Source of the DNA: Diploscapter coronatus
Lineage: Eukaryota; Nematoda; Chromadorea; Rhabditida; Rhabditidae
DNA: 64,000 bases
Assembly: GCA_964036155.1 (NCBI GenBank)
Contig: OZ038423.1
Coordinates: forward strand, 68,525,249-68,589,248
Direction: 5' to 3'
Position 1 is the stretch's first letter; every line of letters begins with the position of its first letter. Of the stretch, positions 17,222 to 29,749 are shown in pieces. The translations under genes and the position numbers were made by a program. A model generated the notes under the pieces. The model was given only the letters and a program-made list of their open reading frames with translations, was not told where the DNA came from and did no database searches.

Positions 17222-17965
17222 TATTTTTATATGAACATTCTTGCAATTTATATAATTCGGCAATATTTTCAATGACATATCATCTTAGTAACCGCTAATT
17301 ACTATCATTCTATAGTAAATACCGAGTTGCTAAATTTTTCCGAGTATAATTTTATTCCATACATTCCTAATTCAGCAGGTTTTAAATATTTTAATTTCTA
17401 GTCTATGAGCATGACCTTTATTTGTAAAAATTAAATTTCTTGGACGATAATCTAAGAAAATAATGTAATTTGATGTCTATTTTAGCTCTCAAATAGAAAG
17501 TATACCACACTTCATTATATTCTGTGTAAATTATTCTTGATGATTTTTATTTCTTTGCAACTTCTGTAAATTGTCGAGTGTTTATGGACTTTATTTTGAT
17601 CTCATTTTTTCCTTTAAAATAATAAATTTCGAAGAAAAAAGTAATTTGATATATGCCACATACATGTAGTTCCTTGAGATTGCAAATTATTCATACCGCA
17701 TAATTGAATTTAGACTTCGAAAGGAAATATAAATCTCAAATTTTCAAATCATTTTTTAAAATAATATTTCAAAAGTTAAATAATTCAGAAGATATTAATA
17801 CACCTCTATTCAAACTATACTTAGTTCATAAGCCTATCATACATAAAATAAGACATATTTTCAAACCTCATAAAAAATATAGATGAGAGTATTTTTTTAA
17901 ATTTAAAGTCGAGGGGAAAAAATAATTTTTGAAAAGGTTAGTTTTTTTTTAATTTCGATAAGAAA
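17222..17965. other. Convergent 3' gap
   Basis: AT-rich 3' regions of the esterase (+) and the CUB protein (-). A short open frame at 17704-17886 has no splice context or recognisable content and is taken as chance. Nothing else was seen. Confidence 0.5.
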
Positions 17966-19325
17966 TTACTGCAGCAATTTTTCTCTCGTTTCCATCGGTT
18001 CCGCCTTCCTGGTGGATCGTTGAATCACGCAGCAGATTGCAGAAAATATCACTCCGATCAGAACGATTCCAATCAGAATCAGGAGTGCCCAATTATGTTT
18101 CGCGAATGATTTGACTTCTGAAACATTAGTTTTAGCCTTTTTTTTTTAAATACTACAACTTCCTATCAGCCTGTCCTGAGAAGAGATGGATCCTTGAAAG
18201 CCGAATTTTTCGGAGGATCCTGGAGCGGTCGTGAATCTGAATTCGATTTTTAGAAAATAGAATGGGAAAATGTCGTATTCTTAAATGAAAAATGTTAACC
18301 TAACGGTCAAATATTGCGAAGAGCTGCCAAACTCACAGGCATCGTCACCGGTGCACCTAAAATGTTGTATTTTTAAGAAAAGCGAGAAAAAATACCGATA
18401 TGCCTCAGTAACGTTGTCATCAGTAGTATCAACCAATAATTCGTGATCGTAGAAGATCAGAAAGTCTTTGTCTTCACGAAGGTCGAGGTTATCGGTGAAA
18501 AAGTAGATCTAGTTTAGAGCATTTATTATTTCGGTTCATGTTCGAGAATGTAGTAAAAATTAAAACATTTCATAAATCCAAGATTTATATGAAGCATGAT
18601 TTATATTTTTAAGGGGAACTGATTATACCAAACAGATTGTGAACACATGCAAAAATTTCAATGTTTTAGGAATCCAATATTTGTTTGAAGCATCGACTAA
18701 AAATTACCCTATCTTTTGAAGTAGGAGCTACGACCCTCCAAACACAGTCCAAGTTAGCACAATAAAATCTTGAATATTTTGGATGTGAATTAAAATTGAT
18801 TTCGGAAAACCTCGGATAATCAGGTGATGATAAAAGTCGATAGTCATTTTCGTCGTGGAGGAGAATAATTCTGTTCAGACATTCGCAACGGGAGTCGACT
18901 TAAATTAGACCATTTAAATTTTTAAACAAACCAATTTACGTTTCATACAATTTCTAGTGAAGAGAACTATTTCGATCAAGCGATAAGATCACGTTTCTTG
19001 TTCTAATTCTGATAAGTAAGATATGTCAGTATGTTTCAGGAAATTTCCTATAGTAAACATTAGTCGATGAATTGTTTTTATCTCGATACCAGCTAGTCTT
19101 AAATGACAGTTACTTAAACCAAATATTATTTCAAGGTTTAACATATTAATATAAGAAAACATGTAAACCCGGTTTTCCTCGATCATAAATAACTTATGCC
19201 GACGGGCTGAAGGTTATGAATTCATGCTTAGTGTTGGTATAATAAACTCTCGGGCAAATTTACTCACCAACTAGAAAAACGCGACACAGCAAAATTGCTA
19301 GCGACGATAATAGCGCGCTACGCAT
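17966..19325 (-). CDS. Single-pass CUB-domain membrane protein
   Basis: Six exons: 19325-19268, 18898-18708, 18508-18396, 18356-18300, 18236-18160 and 18117-17966, together 215 aa. Exon 1 encodes a signal peptide (MRSALLSSLAILLCRVFLV). The ectodomain is one CUB domain, with SSPDYPRF near its start, a CANLDCVWRVVAP segment, FFTDNLDLREDKDFLIFYD (the usual acidic strand and aromatic cluster), RCTGDDACEF and a closing LTVRFTTAPGSSEKFGFQG. A hydrophobic stretch follows (ALLILIGIVLIGVIFSAICC), then a short basic cytosolic tail ending EKLLQ. This fits a type I surface protein. CUB domains bind proteins or sugars extracellularly, but the partner is unknown. The first acceptor is TTTAAG. No protease, EGF or lectin domain is attached, which is minimal for a CUB protein. 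Confidence 0.85.
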
Positions 19326-20498
19326 TGAGACTTACATGAAAACTCACGATTAACCTGAAATCGAAATATAAAAAATAAAAATTACATTTTAGATCAAATT
19401 TTATGTTATACGCGAATTTAGAGGGAAATATTTAAATTTAACAGAATAAAAATACAGATAATTGAACAATATCATAGAATCATTATGATCGGATATTTTG
19501 AAACACAAGATGGAAGAAGATAAAATTCTTAAGGCGCTATATGTCGTTGGAATTTGAAGAGACGCTAGAAAATATAACTGATTAAAATTATTTTAAAAAT
19601 TTAAGTTGCGTGATATTTTAAAACACAGGAATAAAAAAGAAGGAAAACAGTTTGATTCATTCATCGCAACTCAACAATAGATCTTTCGGCTTTGGACGTG
19701 GAGAGGCCCACACTACTCTTAAAGTAAACTGAAATAACAAATTCAGACGATCAAATAGTCTTCAACTATAAGAGAAGAAAAGAAACATACAGTCTAAAGT
19801 TAGAGACACTGCTTTACATTGAAACATTTGTCGCGAAATAGTACGGGAAAACGAGAGAGCGAAAAGGATGTCAGAAAACAAACTTAGTAGACACATGCTT
19901 GTTGTAGAAGCTTCACATTTTTGCACCCAACGGCCCCTTTGTCATTCCAATTTCTTTTTCTTTGATTTCTTTTTCTCTAACTTTTTCGTGCTACTTCTCT
20001 CTTTATCTTTTTTCTATCTTAAAATCTAATAATATTTCACTTTGCTTATTCTTTTCCACTACAAAATTATGTGCTATTTCTTTCTCCCTTACTTTTCCCT
20101 TCTCGAAATCTCCCTATATCTCTTTTTATGGGATAACGTAACCAATACCCTTCTTCCCATTCAAAATTGCATCGCATCTAAATCCACAAAATTTCCCTTT
20201 CTCCTTTGTTTCGCTTTCTTATTTTTACGTTTGGTCGGCAAGAAATTGAATTTCCAAGTTCAGCTAAGAACGAGAAATTGTGTAGGAACCGGTGTTCATT
20301 CTAGATAAAAAAAGTTTTGATTAACTCACCTAGAACTGACTTGGAGTGCTATTATCTGTTCAAGAATATTTATTTTTAGAGTTTTGAAAAAGAATGTTTG
20401 AAGAAGTTATGAGAAACTTAATATGCTATGAAAATCTACTAATCTCGTTCTATATAATGGTATTATTTATTAAGCAAAAATTAAATATAAATAATAAT
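19326..20498. other. Intergenic gap between CUB and lipase A genes
   Basis: Upstream region of the CUB gene. It contains a pyrimidine-rich island at about 19920-20240 and copies of the recurrent motif near 19832-19851, 19985 and 20069-20088. A hydrophobic open frame at 20042-20308 follows from the pyrimidine bias and is not called a gene. A minus-strand AATAAA at 20471-20466 fits the lipase A transcript. Confidence 0.5.
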
Positions 20499-22467
20499 TT
20501 AATTAAACCCTAGCATTTTCGCAAATCTATTTACACTATTTAGAGCCTTCTGGAAAAATCCATCTTCGCCTTCTGGCATAGCTTCATTGCAACCGGTTTT
20601 TCCGAAGCCAGAGATCTGGAATTTTCTTGAATTATTATATTTTCAATCTGTTGAAAGAGCACATAATTATCAGTTCATAATTTTGAGCTTCTATCCATCT
20701 TCTTAGAACTTATGCATAAAATTCATTTAAAAGGTATTGGAATAGCATGAAGATAACTCGGTGTTATCGTTAACTAAGAATGCTATAGCTATTTCGGAAT
20801 TGTTGGAACCCACCATTTTTCCGAAATAGTGCCTGTGATCCCATAGATAACTGTCGGACTGATCGATGAAGAACTTGATCTGATCTGAGCAGTTGAAATC
20901 TTCGTGGTGTGGCAGACCGGTGCATTCGATGAATTTCGACCCATTATCCATCGAGTCGGGATACCAGATTTCGACTCCTCAAAATTCTTCAACATTCCAA
21001 TATAGGTTTCAATGAAAATCATAGGAAATTGTGAAGAGGCTTTAACTTCAGTGTACTTTCGGAGTTGCACTAACAAGATAAGCTAATATTTTCTCGTAAA
21101 TTCAATATAGCTGGAAATGTCGAATTTTAAAAGTGAAGCTAAATTGATGTTCACAAAGGAATTTCATTCATATAGCTCTGAAAGCTAACTAAAGGTTTTC
21201 CTAAGCCAAAGTGGGGTTTCTGAAGTTCCATACCGTGGTGATAGAAAGCGTGAATATCGTCCGCATCGCAAGGCTTTGAAGTTCCTTCACCGGGTCTTTC
21301 GGGCTCAATCATTTTGCAGGTCGGCAGATGAGGCACCAGATCGCGTCGGAACACGATACGGAAGCTGAAAATGAGCTGTAAAGAATATTTGAGACATTAC
21401 CGCGCATGATTAACTCTGATAAAAGTGTCGTGATGAGATGAAACGCTCCAACTTCAAAGCATTAACTTATGCAATTTAGACCTAGTCTAGATTTTATATG
21501 AAGCGCATACCAATTCGGAACAATCTCGTCGAATTTCCTTGAAAACTGAAGGGATCCAACTCGGGGCTGTCCGAAAGTCACCACTTTGACCTGATCGCTC
21601 TTCCTGTACCCTTTAATTAGCCCATGGTTTAAGGCATAATTTCATCGTAATTATTACCTTGCAGAACAGTTCTCGCTGCCGCTAATGCTGCTAGCGCCCC
21701 TCCTAATTAAAATTTAATTACCCCAATTCAGGAAAAGCTAACTACCTAGACTGTGTCCGGTAAAGATGATTCTGTGATCAGCATACTTCTTATTGGACAC
21801 CATTTTCTCGATTCCGGGCCACAGCGCTAGATGAGCGTTCAGGAAGTACTTGTTAACCTGAAATGAAAAACGACGAATAAAACATAGAAAACAAATTACA
21901 TTTCCCATGTCGAAAAAGTCGATTCCGGGTTCCAAGGATTTCCATCCTTCTATCAAAAGTTGTTTCTGAACTTAATTTTCGTGGAAAAAACAAGAAATTA
22001 AAAATACCGGAGTTTTTGTACCCCGAAAAACGACGATGAGCTCTTTCAGGACCGGCGAATGCACTGTAATTTGGAAAAAAGCGCGTCGGGTTTTATTCAA
22101 TATCGATTTTTACCTACAAACGCTACACAAGTGTTCGAAAGCCAATCACAATCCTCACGATGAACGCCCAAAATGACTCGTTTCTGGTCACGCGGATACG
22201 TTCTAAATCAATACACCGATGAAACTGAAGACATGCTTCATTGCTAAATGTGCATAAAAGAGTTCGTTGAAATTGGCAATGGAGCACCTTTTCAAATTAC
22301 CTTTGTACACAAGCGATGTGTTGCTTCCCGTAAGATGCCGCGGCCATATTTAGCAACATTTTAGCTTCATCTTCATCGTATAACGTCTTCTGACCAGCTT
22401 TTGGTAGTGCATACACCAAGTTTACGGTTAGAAATGAAAGAATGCATTTTAAAATTATCCTATCCAT
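20499..22467 (-). CDS. Secreted class 3 lipase, copy A
   Basis: Ten exons: 22467-22301, 22202-22114, 22063-22008, 21965-21900, 21857-21746, 21702-21658, 21610-21511, 21364-21234, 20977-20814 and 20615-20499, together 348 aa. It has an N-terminal signal peptide ending near VYALPKA and a Lipase_3 fold that hydrolyses glycerides outside the cell or in the gut lumen. The nucleophile Ser162 lies in TGHSLGG, the catalytic Asp is in RRDLVPHLP (near 220), and the catalytic His is expected in the C-terminal DHRHYF segment. Conserved cysteines (LGVHREDCDWLSNTC, FIECTGLP, NCSD, TGCNEA) suggest disulphides. It ends with a family-typical PEGEDGFFQKA tail. It is a tandem paralogue of the gene at 23605-25814 and shares exon sizes 56, 66, 112, 45 and 100. 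Two introns end in non-CAG acceptors (AAAG, GAG). Confidence 0.94.
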
Positions 22468-23202
22468 GGTTTGTCTGAAATGTGGCTAATTTAATGATAT
22501 AATAAATAATAGTAACACCAAACAGATGATATTGTCATATCATTAGTTCACATAAAGTGCGTCAAGATAGGTCGGGGTAGTTTATTGATTAAAAATCGAT
22601 AATTTAAGCGCCGAAGATCTAGAAAACTTCATAAAGGCAGAACGAACTTGCAAAGATCTTCAAACTATGATGAAGAGTGAAAGAATAAAACTGGCTGGAA
22701 TATTTTTAAATTTGGTTGTCAGGGACTTATTGGAAAACGACATAATATGAAAGAAGAACGTCAATAATGCGAATTAGAAGTAAAAAAGAACTCAGTTAGG
22801 CTAAGAACCAGCATGAGTAATCGGTTCATAATAGATTGAATAATGTTATGAAATACTTGAATCATCTAAAAATTGCTTGATTTTTAAAAAGAATTTTTAT
22901 TTAGACCTTGATACAAAAGTTAACTATATTTCTTAAAATTTCTGGATATTATGACATATTTAGATATCAATCTTTGATTATAATTGTAATTGTTGTATTT
23001 AAAATACATGATGCACAAGTTGGACCACAAGGTATTTATTCAGAGCACAATATTTCATCACTTTATTGATTATGCTCAAAATTGTCATCGTATAAGTAAA
23101 GCAATGCATACATGTCATATAAAGCTGATATAATCATATACTCGTAATTGATTGTCAATTTAAATGGGAAGATCTAAGTCCTAAATTGAAAAGAAACACT
23201 AT
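22468..23202. other. Gap between lipase A and the orphan exons
   Basis: AT-rich sequence upstream of lipase A. Lipase A's ATG sits 6 bases after a TTTCAG, consistent with trans-splicing. No exon or TATA box was recognised. Confidence 0.45.
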
Positions 23203-23469
23203 TTACAGAAGAATCAGGTAAAATAATAAAGGTAATATCGCTATGATTGATAACGTATTGATAGTGCTTAAACTCGGAGGTGGCGTAGGAGTTCTGTTCA
23301 AAACCTCTAATGGGACTACCTAAATTAGTAATTATCCGGACAATTAGGTCTATTAACCATTTAATTATTAAACTAGTTGAGTTAATTAGCAACATTTACT
23401 AACCGGTATGTCTACGGAACGCGTTAGCGTATGCTCCTCACAATCGGGACTCTTGCTGATAAAGCAAAG
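23203..23469 (-). other. Two orphan exons encoding a Cys/Pro stretch and hydrophobic C-terminus
   Basis: Exons 23469-23404 (after a CTAG acceptor, closed by a GTTAGT donor) and 23319-23203 (after TTTAG, ending in TAA) join in phase. They encode LCFISKSPDCEEHT..., a proline-rich NRTPTPPP stretch and a final hydrophobic run (TLSIIAILPLLFYLILL). That is the layout of a membrane anchor or GPI-attachment signal. Only 135 bases separate them from the lipase B stop, too few for a gene start with signal peptide. They join in frame to a GTAAAC donor inside the last lipase B exon (end 23650), so they could be an alternative, membrane-tethered end of that lipase. A degenerate gene end is the other option. 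Confidence 0.45.
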
Positions 23470-23604
23470 CTAGAAAAATAATAATTTGAAGTAAGTATTT
23501 ATTTTAGCAGATCCATATTTTCAATGTGTAGGTTTATATATTTGGCACAAAATTGAGGAAAATAGAATTTTACCCGTTTTAATTGATAAACTAGGCTAAA
23601 TAAA

Positions 23605-25814
23605 TCATTCTAATCCGATAGTCCGAGTTAAAATGTTCATAGCGTTTACCGCTTTTTCGAAAAATCCGGGTTTGCCTTCGGGTAATTTCTCGTCGCAACC
23701 CGCTTTACCGTATTCGGGGACCTGAAAATATGTATTTGGTGATATTTATTTACTCCCGAAAAAATAGAACTATCAACATTTTAGCAGTGTAATTTGACTT
23801 TAAACCTTTCAAAACATATTTTTGAGAAGTATTTTATGATTGTGAGAGTCAGATGCTGCAGTACTCAGATTAATATTCAATTTTTCGTGGATTAATTTAA
23901 ATTTTTCCGAAACCTACTCGAACTTGGAAATAATGTCGATGGTCCCATATATAGGAATTAGATTGATCTGGGAAGAACTTGATTCGGTCCGAGCATTTCA
24001 TATCTTCATTTTTCGGAAGTCCCGTGCACTCGACATAATTCGCGCCGTGCGACATATCGTCGGGGTACCTAAAACAAAAAAAAATTGGGCCAGAACTAAA
24101 CAACATGATTAGGAAATTCCTAGCTTGGAACATAATTCTTTTGATATGATATGAAAATTAGGGTTCAAATATATGTCCGATCTAGAATAAACTGAATTTA
24201 CAAATGAGTTTTAACCTGTTTCTCCAAATTAAAGATAAAAATTAAAGTAATAATGGTTACCAAATCTCCGTTCCATGATGATAAGCGTGATTCAAATCTG
24301 CCGTGTCGCAGGGCTTAGCCGTTCCGTCGTCCAGACCGTTGGTGTTATTCTTCAAACAAGCGGGTAGATGAGGCACAATATCTCGACGAAATACTATCCG
24401 GAAGCTGAATTGTATGGTGATTTTATATGCAGATCAAAATAGCAAATCGACTATGATAGAATCATAAACTACTTTGAAGCTTGGGTTTATTTTGAAGTAA
24501 GATATTAATTTTCTGAGAGGAAGATTAATAAATGCACTGATTAACGTATACGGTATACCAAACATTTTTGGGAAATTCGACTTGACTCAAAATGAATTTT
24601 TAGACATAGATTTTAAATTGCGGTATTGTTTTACCTGTAATAAATCATATTATCGAAATTCCTAGCGTACTCGAGACTTCCGACTCTGGGTTGGCCGAAC
24701 GTGATTATTTTGATCATATTTCCGGGACGGTATCCTAAAATAGTCAGTTAAAAAACAACCGAATTAAGAATTACCTTGTTTAGCTGTTCTTGCTGCGGCC
24801 AAACTCGCTAAGGCTCCTCCTAAATTTAAAATTGCGGTTAATTTAATGTAAAGTTTGGTTTTGCCTAAAGAATGTCCAGTAAACGTGACCCGATGATCTT
24901 TGTATTCCGTATTAGTAAGAATTTGCTCGATTTCAGGCCACAGAACCAAATGCGCGTTCAGGAAATAACGATTCACCTGAATATGTTATGACGTTTTTTT
25001 TTTTTTTAATTTTAGTAGCTTTAAATTATATTATTCCGATATCTATCATGATGAAATTATTATCTAATTTTTCAATATAGAAAAAAAACATCTCGAAAAA
25101 TATGTTGCAGGAAATTCTAGTTATTTGCAATCCTTCAATAATTGATGTCGATTTTCTACATGGTTGACGGAACTTTATAAAATAGAATAAACTAACATTT
25201 CCCATCCCGAAAAAGTCGGCACCCGGCTGCAAAGAGTCCCAGCCTTCCAATAATAATTGGGCCTAAATCATTATTAGAAATAATTAATTTTAACTCTTCA
25301 AACCTTAGTTTTCGTTCCTCGAAATACGATGATAAGTTCCTTTGCGACTGGGGATAGGACTATAAGTAAAAACTATTTAAAATAGCCAATTACACAAAAT
25401 ATTACCGACATATCCTTCACAAGTGTTGCCTAGACTGTCGCAATCTTCCTTTTGAGTATCCAAAATGGCTCGATTTTCGTGGGTGGGGAAGCTCCTGAGT
25501 AAAAAAGTTTCAAATCAATCTTTACAGAACCATAGAACAAAAATCAGGAATTTGATTTCAATCGATACTTGAATATAATAATAACATTAAACTATTAATT
25601 TAGTTAGCATCTTCAAAAGAATATTCATTTTAAAAATGACAAAAACCAACTTGTTAAGACAAGCCTGATGTTGATCTCCATACGCTGCGGCAGCGAGATT
25701 CACCAAGACCCTCGCTTCGTTCTCATCGTACAACGTTCGTTTACCCATAATCGGAAGTCCATATGATAAGGGCAAATATAGAGATAAAATAAATAAAATA
25801 TAATATAGTCGCAT
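23605..25814 (-). CDS. Secreted class 3 lipase, copy B
   Basis: Ten exons: 25814-25651, 25494-25406, 25359-25304, 25262-25197, 24976-24865, 24819-24775, 24734-24635, 24404-24261, 24068-23924 and 23721-23605, together 345 aa. It has a signal peptide (LFILSLYLPLSYGLP) and a Lipase_3 domain. Catalytic Ser lies in TGHSLGG, Asp in RRDIVPHLP, and His in the C-terminal DHRHYF. Paired cysteines match copy A. Intron 5 (24864-24820, 45 bases) opens with GC (TTAG|GCAAAA) where copy A has GT at the same codon phase; no GT donor would keep the active-site serine. Exon lengths 56, 66, 112, 45 and 100 are identical to copy A, so the pair arose by tandem duplication. The last exon may have an alternative donor leading to the hydrophobic exons at 23203-23469. 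Confidence 0.93.
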
Positions 25815-27816
25815 CTGAAAATGAATTCTAAAATAGCACCACGAAAACCATTAATAAAAAATCAATAATGAAAGTTGACCATTTCGACTTTTGTGTAAGA
25901 ATGGACAAAATAAAGAAAGCTCGTTGTTGTTTAAAAGAAAAGGATGCTTGCTCAAAATGGGTAAAGGTAAATAGAAATCGAATTTTAGAGGGAAATATAT
26001 CATCAATCAAAGTAAAAAGGGTCAATTAAGTGCGAGTGAGGTGAAAATTTACGACTGAATTTTTTAAACGAATTTATGATGATCAATGGTGAAAAATAAG
26101 CGATAAAACTGGTGAGTGAATCATGTGGACTGTTTTGACGAAAATATTCCTGTAATACTATAAAATGATAGATGTATTTTGCATAAGTAGGAAAGTTCTG
26201 GAGTTGATCATTTTAAATATGGAGCCCTGAGAGTATTGAATTTACAAAATTTGATATAATCAATTGATTTTTGAGACATAGATAAATTGAATCAATAAGT
26301 AGAAATATATTTTATTTAAAAACGAAAAGCCGCTACAGCATAGATTTACTAAATTTCCCAATGTATATGGTTTTTTTTCTCGAAACTTAGATCGATTTAT
26401 AAAAGATATCTAAGAAAGTAGTATCATTGATAAAATATATCAATTGATAGGAAACTTTCCGAAACCTATCATCATTAAAAATAATTGAAAATCGATACTC
26501 CGTCACTGATTTGACATTGGACATTGGCAGGTAAGTTGGATTACAACACATGTTCATTCGTCTCTTTTATGAAGACCTATTTGTGAAATTTGATGAGCCA
26601 TGCATGATGCGAAAATAGTCAATTTACTGAACAAATACTGAAACTGATTTAGATTATGATGAGTAATAAGATACGACGGGAAAGGTTATCTAAACATAGT
26701 TAGTATTTTTGGATTTATTAACTTTCCAAATGATGCCAATATATTAATGGTGCAAATAGATGACTGATCTTCTAGTAGAAGCGTTCATAAAAATGAATAA
26801 AGGAATAATTTACGCTCTTTTCCGGAATTCCGACCTCACAAAAACTCGAAAAACACTTCAAATCTTAAGCGACAAAGGCATTCATGAATTCATATGAAAC
26901 GGAGAACGCGCTCTTGAAGATCTTGAAAGTTTGAAGGTGAGTCGACCTGGACTTTGCATCGTTTTGGGTTGATGTTTGGAAATAGCAGGGAAATCTAGAG
27001 GTCGAAAGCGTCAGTCAAATTTCGCCTGGAAATTTATGTCTCAAGGACGATGTCAGAGCGAAAGATCCTTGCTTTTTGAATGAGGAAAGGTGAAATTAGA
27101 GGGTGGGAATATCGATTTGTTATTGGAAATTAGAAAAATGCTGAAACAAATTTCAGAAAAAATCATGAATATGTGAATAATATTTTGATATGATTGATTT
27201 TCTAGTTGTGAGAAAATAGAGGCATTTATTAAAGTGAATGAGTTGGAAATGTTATGGGTAAGTTTCAACAACAAGCCTAATTCGTTGATTTAATTTCAGG
27301 CCTATTGAGTTCTCTTCATTAGGGAATGAAACCGATAATTTCACAATAGCGGCGATAAATTACATGATTTCAACGTTTTATGAGACATGCATGAAAAAAT
27401 GAGGGGAGTAAGAGCAAAAACATGATTGCAAAATGGGGTAGTTATGACGAAAAATCGAAAGAAAAGTGGCGGAAAATTGGCTATTTTGTGAGTTTGGAAA
27501 AAAACTAGGAAAATAGACGACGTTTCCGGCCACAGGCTCTTTTCACTATGAAAGGACTTACTCTCTACCTTTCCTTGCATTTTTCGATATAACAACCGGT
27601 TTTTGCCAAGTCTCATCCCTATCTAATCCTAGTCTTTCTTTCAGTCTCTCATATTCAAATACTATTTCCCAGAGAGACTATTTGTATTCGTTTCTTGAAT
27701 GAAAATACACCTGACCATGAATGGCGAAACTCTACGTTCTAGCTTTTTCGTGGTTAAAGATAGGATACTCTGGCATATCTTTCGATCACAGCAAATATCT
27801 TTATTTTAATCATACA
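25815..27816. other. Intergenic gap of about 2 kb
   Basis: AT-rich, with no supportable exon on either strand. It contains a pyrimidine-rich stretch near 27600-27680 with one copy of the recurrent motif (ACTATTTCCCAGAGAG). A minus AATAAA at 27805-27800 belongs to the cysteine-rich gene to the right. Short open frames here lack splice sites and family content. Confidence 0.5.
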
Positions 27817-28952
27817 TTATTTGCCAACTTGAAAAGGACAACATTCATCATTTCGGTTGCAGAACGTATTATTTGGACACTGACCGTTCACACATGGTCC
27901 TAAATCATCAGAATAAATCCGAAAAATATGGCGAAATTTAGACAAGTTCCAGTAATTCTCAAATTTTACACTATCTTTGCAAGTTCTAATGTGCACGACT
28001 TTTTGAGGACAAAATTATACCTATTCTGAAATTAAACCAACTAAAAGGAATGTAAAATTATCTATGCTTCAAATTTTCATTTACAAAACTGTAAACTTGT
28101 GACTCTATTATGTTGTATATTGATGATTCAAAAAATAATTTTAAAATCTTACCGATACTCGTTCCAAATTCACACCGACAGCAGACTCCACCGCTTCTGC
28201 AGAAATATCCACTATTACACCTTCCGTTCTGGCAGTATCCATTAGAAACTTCGCGGCCTTCACAGGTCGGATCTGAAAGTTTAGAATAATCAAAGAATTC
28301 TACTTAACTCAATTTTCAGTATGAAATGACTCTTCTCATATAGGGGCAGATTTTTTATTTAAAAATAGACCTACTTGAAGGCCTAGGGGTCGTTATTGGA
28401 GGCAGATTCTGTGTCCGGCAGCACCCGTTCTGACAGGTCCAATTCCTGTTTTGATTACGACAATATTGGGTAGTTGAGCAGCGAACTTGGCAGTTAGATG
28501 GATTGCAGCTTGGACAATTGTTGTTGTTTTTGCATGCTGAAAGAAAAGATAAAGCACAACGTGATTTACGGAATGGCGGTGTAAAGATAAAACTTGAATC
28601 GATTGATAAACAGGTTAAAATCGATTGTTTCCATTTTCTCATAAATTAACAGTTAATTGGCCTATTGTAGTTGTCATTCAGTTTATAGAATGACCACTCT
28701 ACAAACTGAGTGATAACCAAAAGTGAGAGGCAGAGACAGGTGAGTGACAACCACAAGGAGCCTAGTTAATTGATCAATTAACTCACGAGTTTTGGATAGG
28801 TAGTTATTAGGAGGCGATCCACAGAGATAGTAGACCGTATAAGCCTGTCTCTTGTCCCGAACCATCACTTGGCTTTCCTTCTCCCCCTCCTGACAGGTGA
28901 TCAAATAAGCTAATTGAGCAACTAGTATAATTTGTAGGAAATTCGAATACAT
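27817..28952 (-). CDS. Secreted cysteine-rich protein, short paralogue
   Basis: Four exons: 28952-28787, 28536-28375, 28272-28153 and 27899-27817, together 176 aa. A signal peptide (FLQIILVAQLAYLITC) is followed by an acidic stretch and a dibasic RDKR, a likely furin-type cleavage before QAYTVYYLCG. The rest is repeated cysteine modules of the kind C..G.C..G..C.....CC, with CQNGCCRT, CRSGGVCCRC and NDECCP, resembling nematode CC/lustrin-like extracellular modules. A short Pro/Thr linker (PPITTPRP) separates the modules. It is probably extracellular matrix, cuticle-associated or defence related; that is inference. It shares its exon-1 design (signal, dibasic site, VYY.CG, split at a C|GTGAGT donor) with the gene at 29750-31942. 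Confidence 0.85.
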
Positions 28953-29028
28953 TTTGGCAAATTTCGTGAAAAACGAGGAAATTGAGCAGAAAGGTTTCCT
29001 AGCAAGTAGTTCAGAGTTTCAACGAGTG

Positions 29029-29036
29029 TTTATATA
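29029..29036 (-). promoter_or_regulatory. TATA box of the short cysteine-rich gene
   Basis: TATATAAA on the minus strand, about 77 bases upstream of the ATG at 28952, within a GCCCTATATAAAC context much like that of its paralogue. Confidence 0.6.
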
Positions 29037-29749
29037 GGGCTTGTCAAATACTTGTACGAGAGCTTACCTGGCTGATTTCGTCGGGGCTTGGCTGAGGAGA
29101 GAAAAACCGAGTTTTCGGCGCCCCCCAGGAACAAACAATTATGACACAGCGATAAAAGTCTGGTCTGACATTGGATTTTTGGATATCCAGAACTTGTAAG
29201 ATTCATAGATCTGTAAGCTCCAACAACTTACTACTTGTACTTTAGGCAGTTTTCTTGGCTATATGTTAGAATCACATCCATAATTCGAGGTAACAGGATC
29301 ATTAGATCAAATAATAAGTGAAGTCTGCAATAGTTTAGTGCTAAGTGGACTTTAAGAGATCAATCCGGGACCAACCACTTTGCACAGTAATGCATTTATT
29401 CAACCTATCATCAAAATACACAATACAAAGGTCGCGCGAAAAATAAATAGAGATTATGTTAAATTATTTACCCATTTTAATGAGAAAGAAGAATTTAAAG
29501 AATGCGATATGAGACTGAAACAAAATTACAATGCAACGAATATGTACAGCTAAAATAATATCAGTAATTACTAATAAATTTAGCGACATCGTTCTTCGAC
29601 AATATAATAAATAATAATTTCAATGCTCTCTACTTCGAATCGAAATTTCCTCACCTACATAATATCTCAGCAGAAACATGATTAGAAATAGAAAATTAGA
29701 TACAAGATATAATGACTTTTAATTGAGCAATTAACTCTTGTAGCTCCGC
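29037..29749. other. Gap between the two cysteine-rich genes
   Basis: Upstream sequence of the short gene and 3' sequence of the long gene. It is AT-rich; no exon, repeat or RNA gene was recognised. Confidence 0.5.

Noticed and set aside
20042..20308. Hydrophobic 88-codon open frame as a membrane protein gene
   Set aside because: It sits in a pyrimidine-rich tract that yields Phe/Leu codons automatically. No start context, splice sites or homology were recognised.
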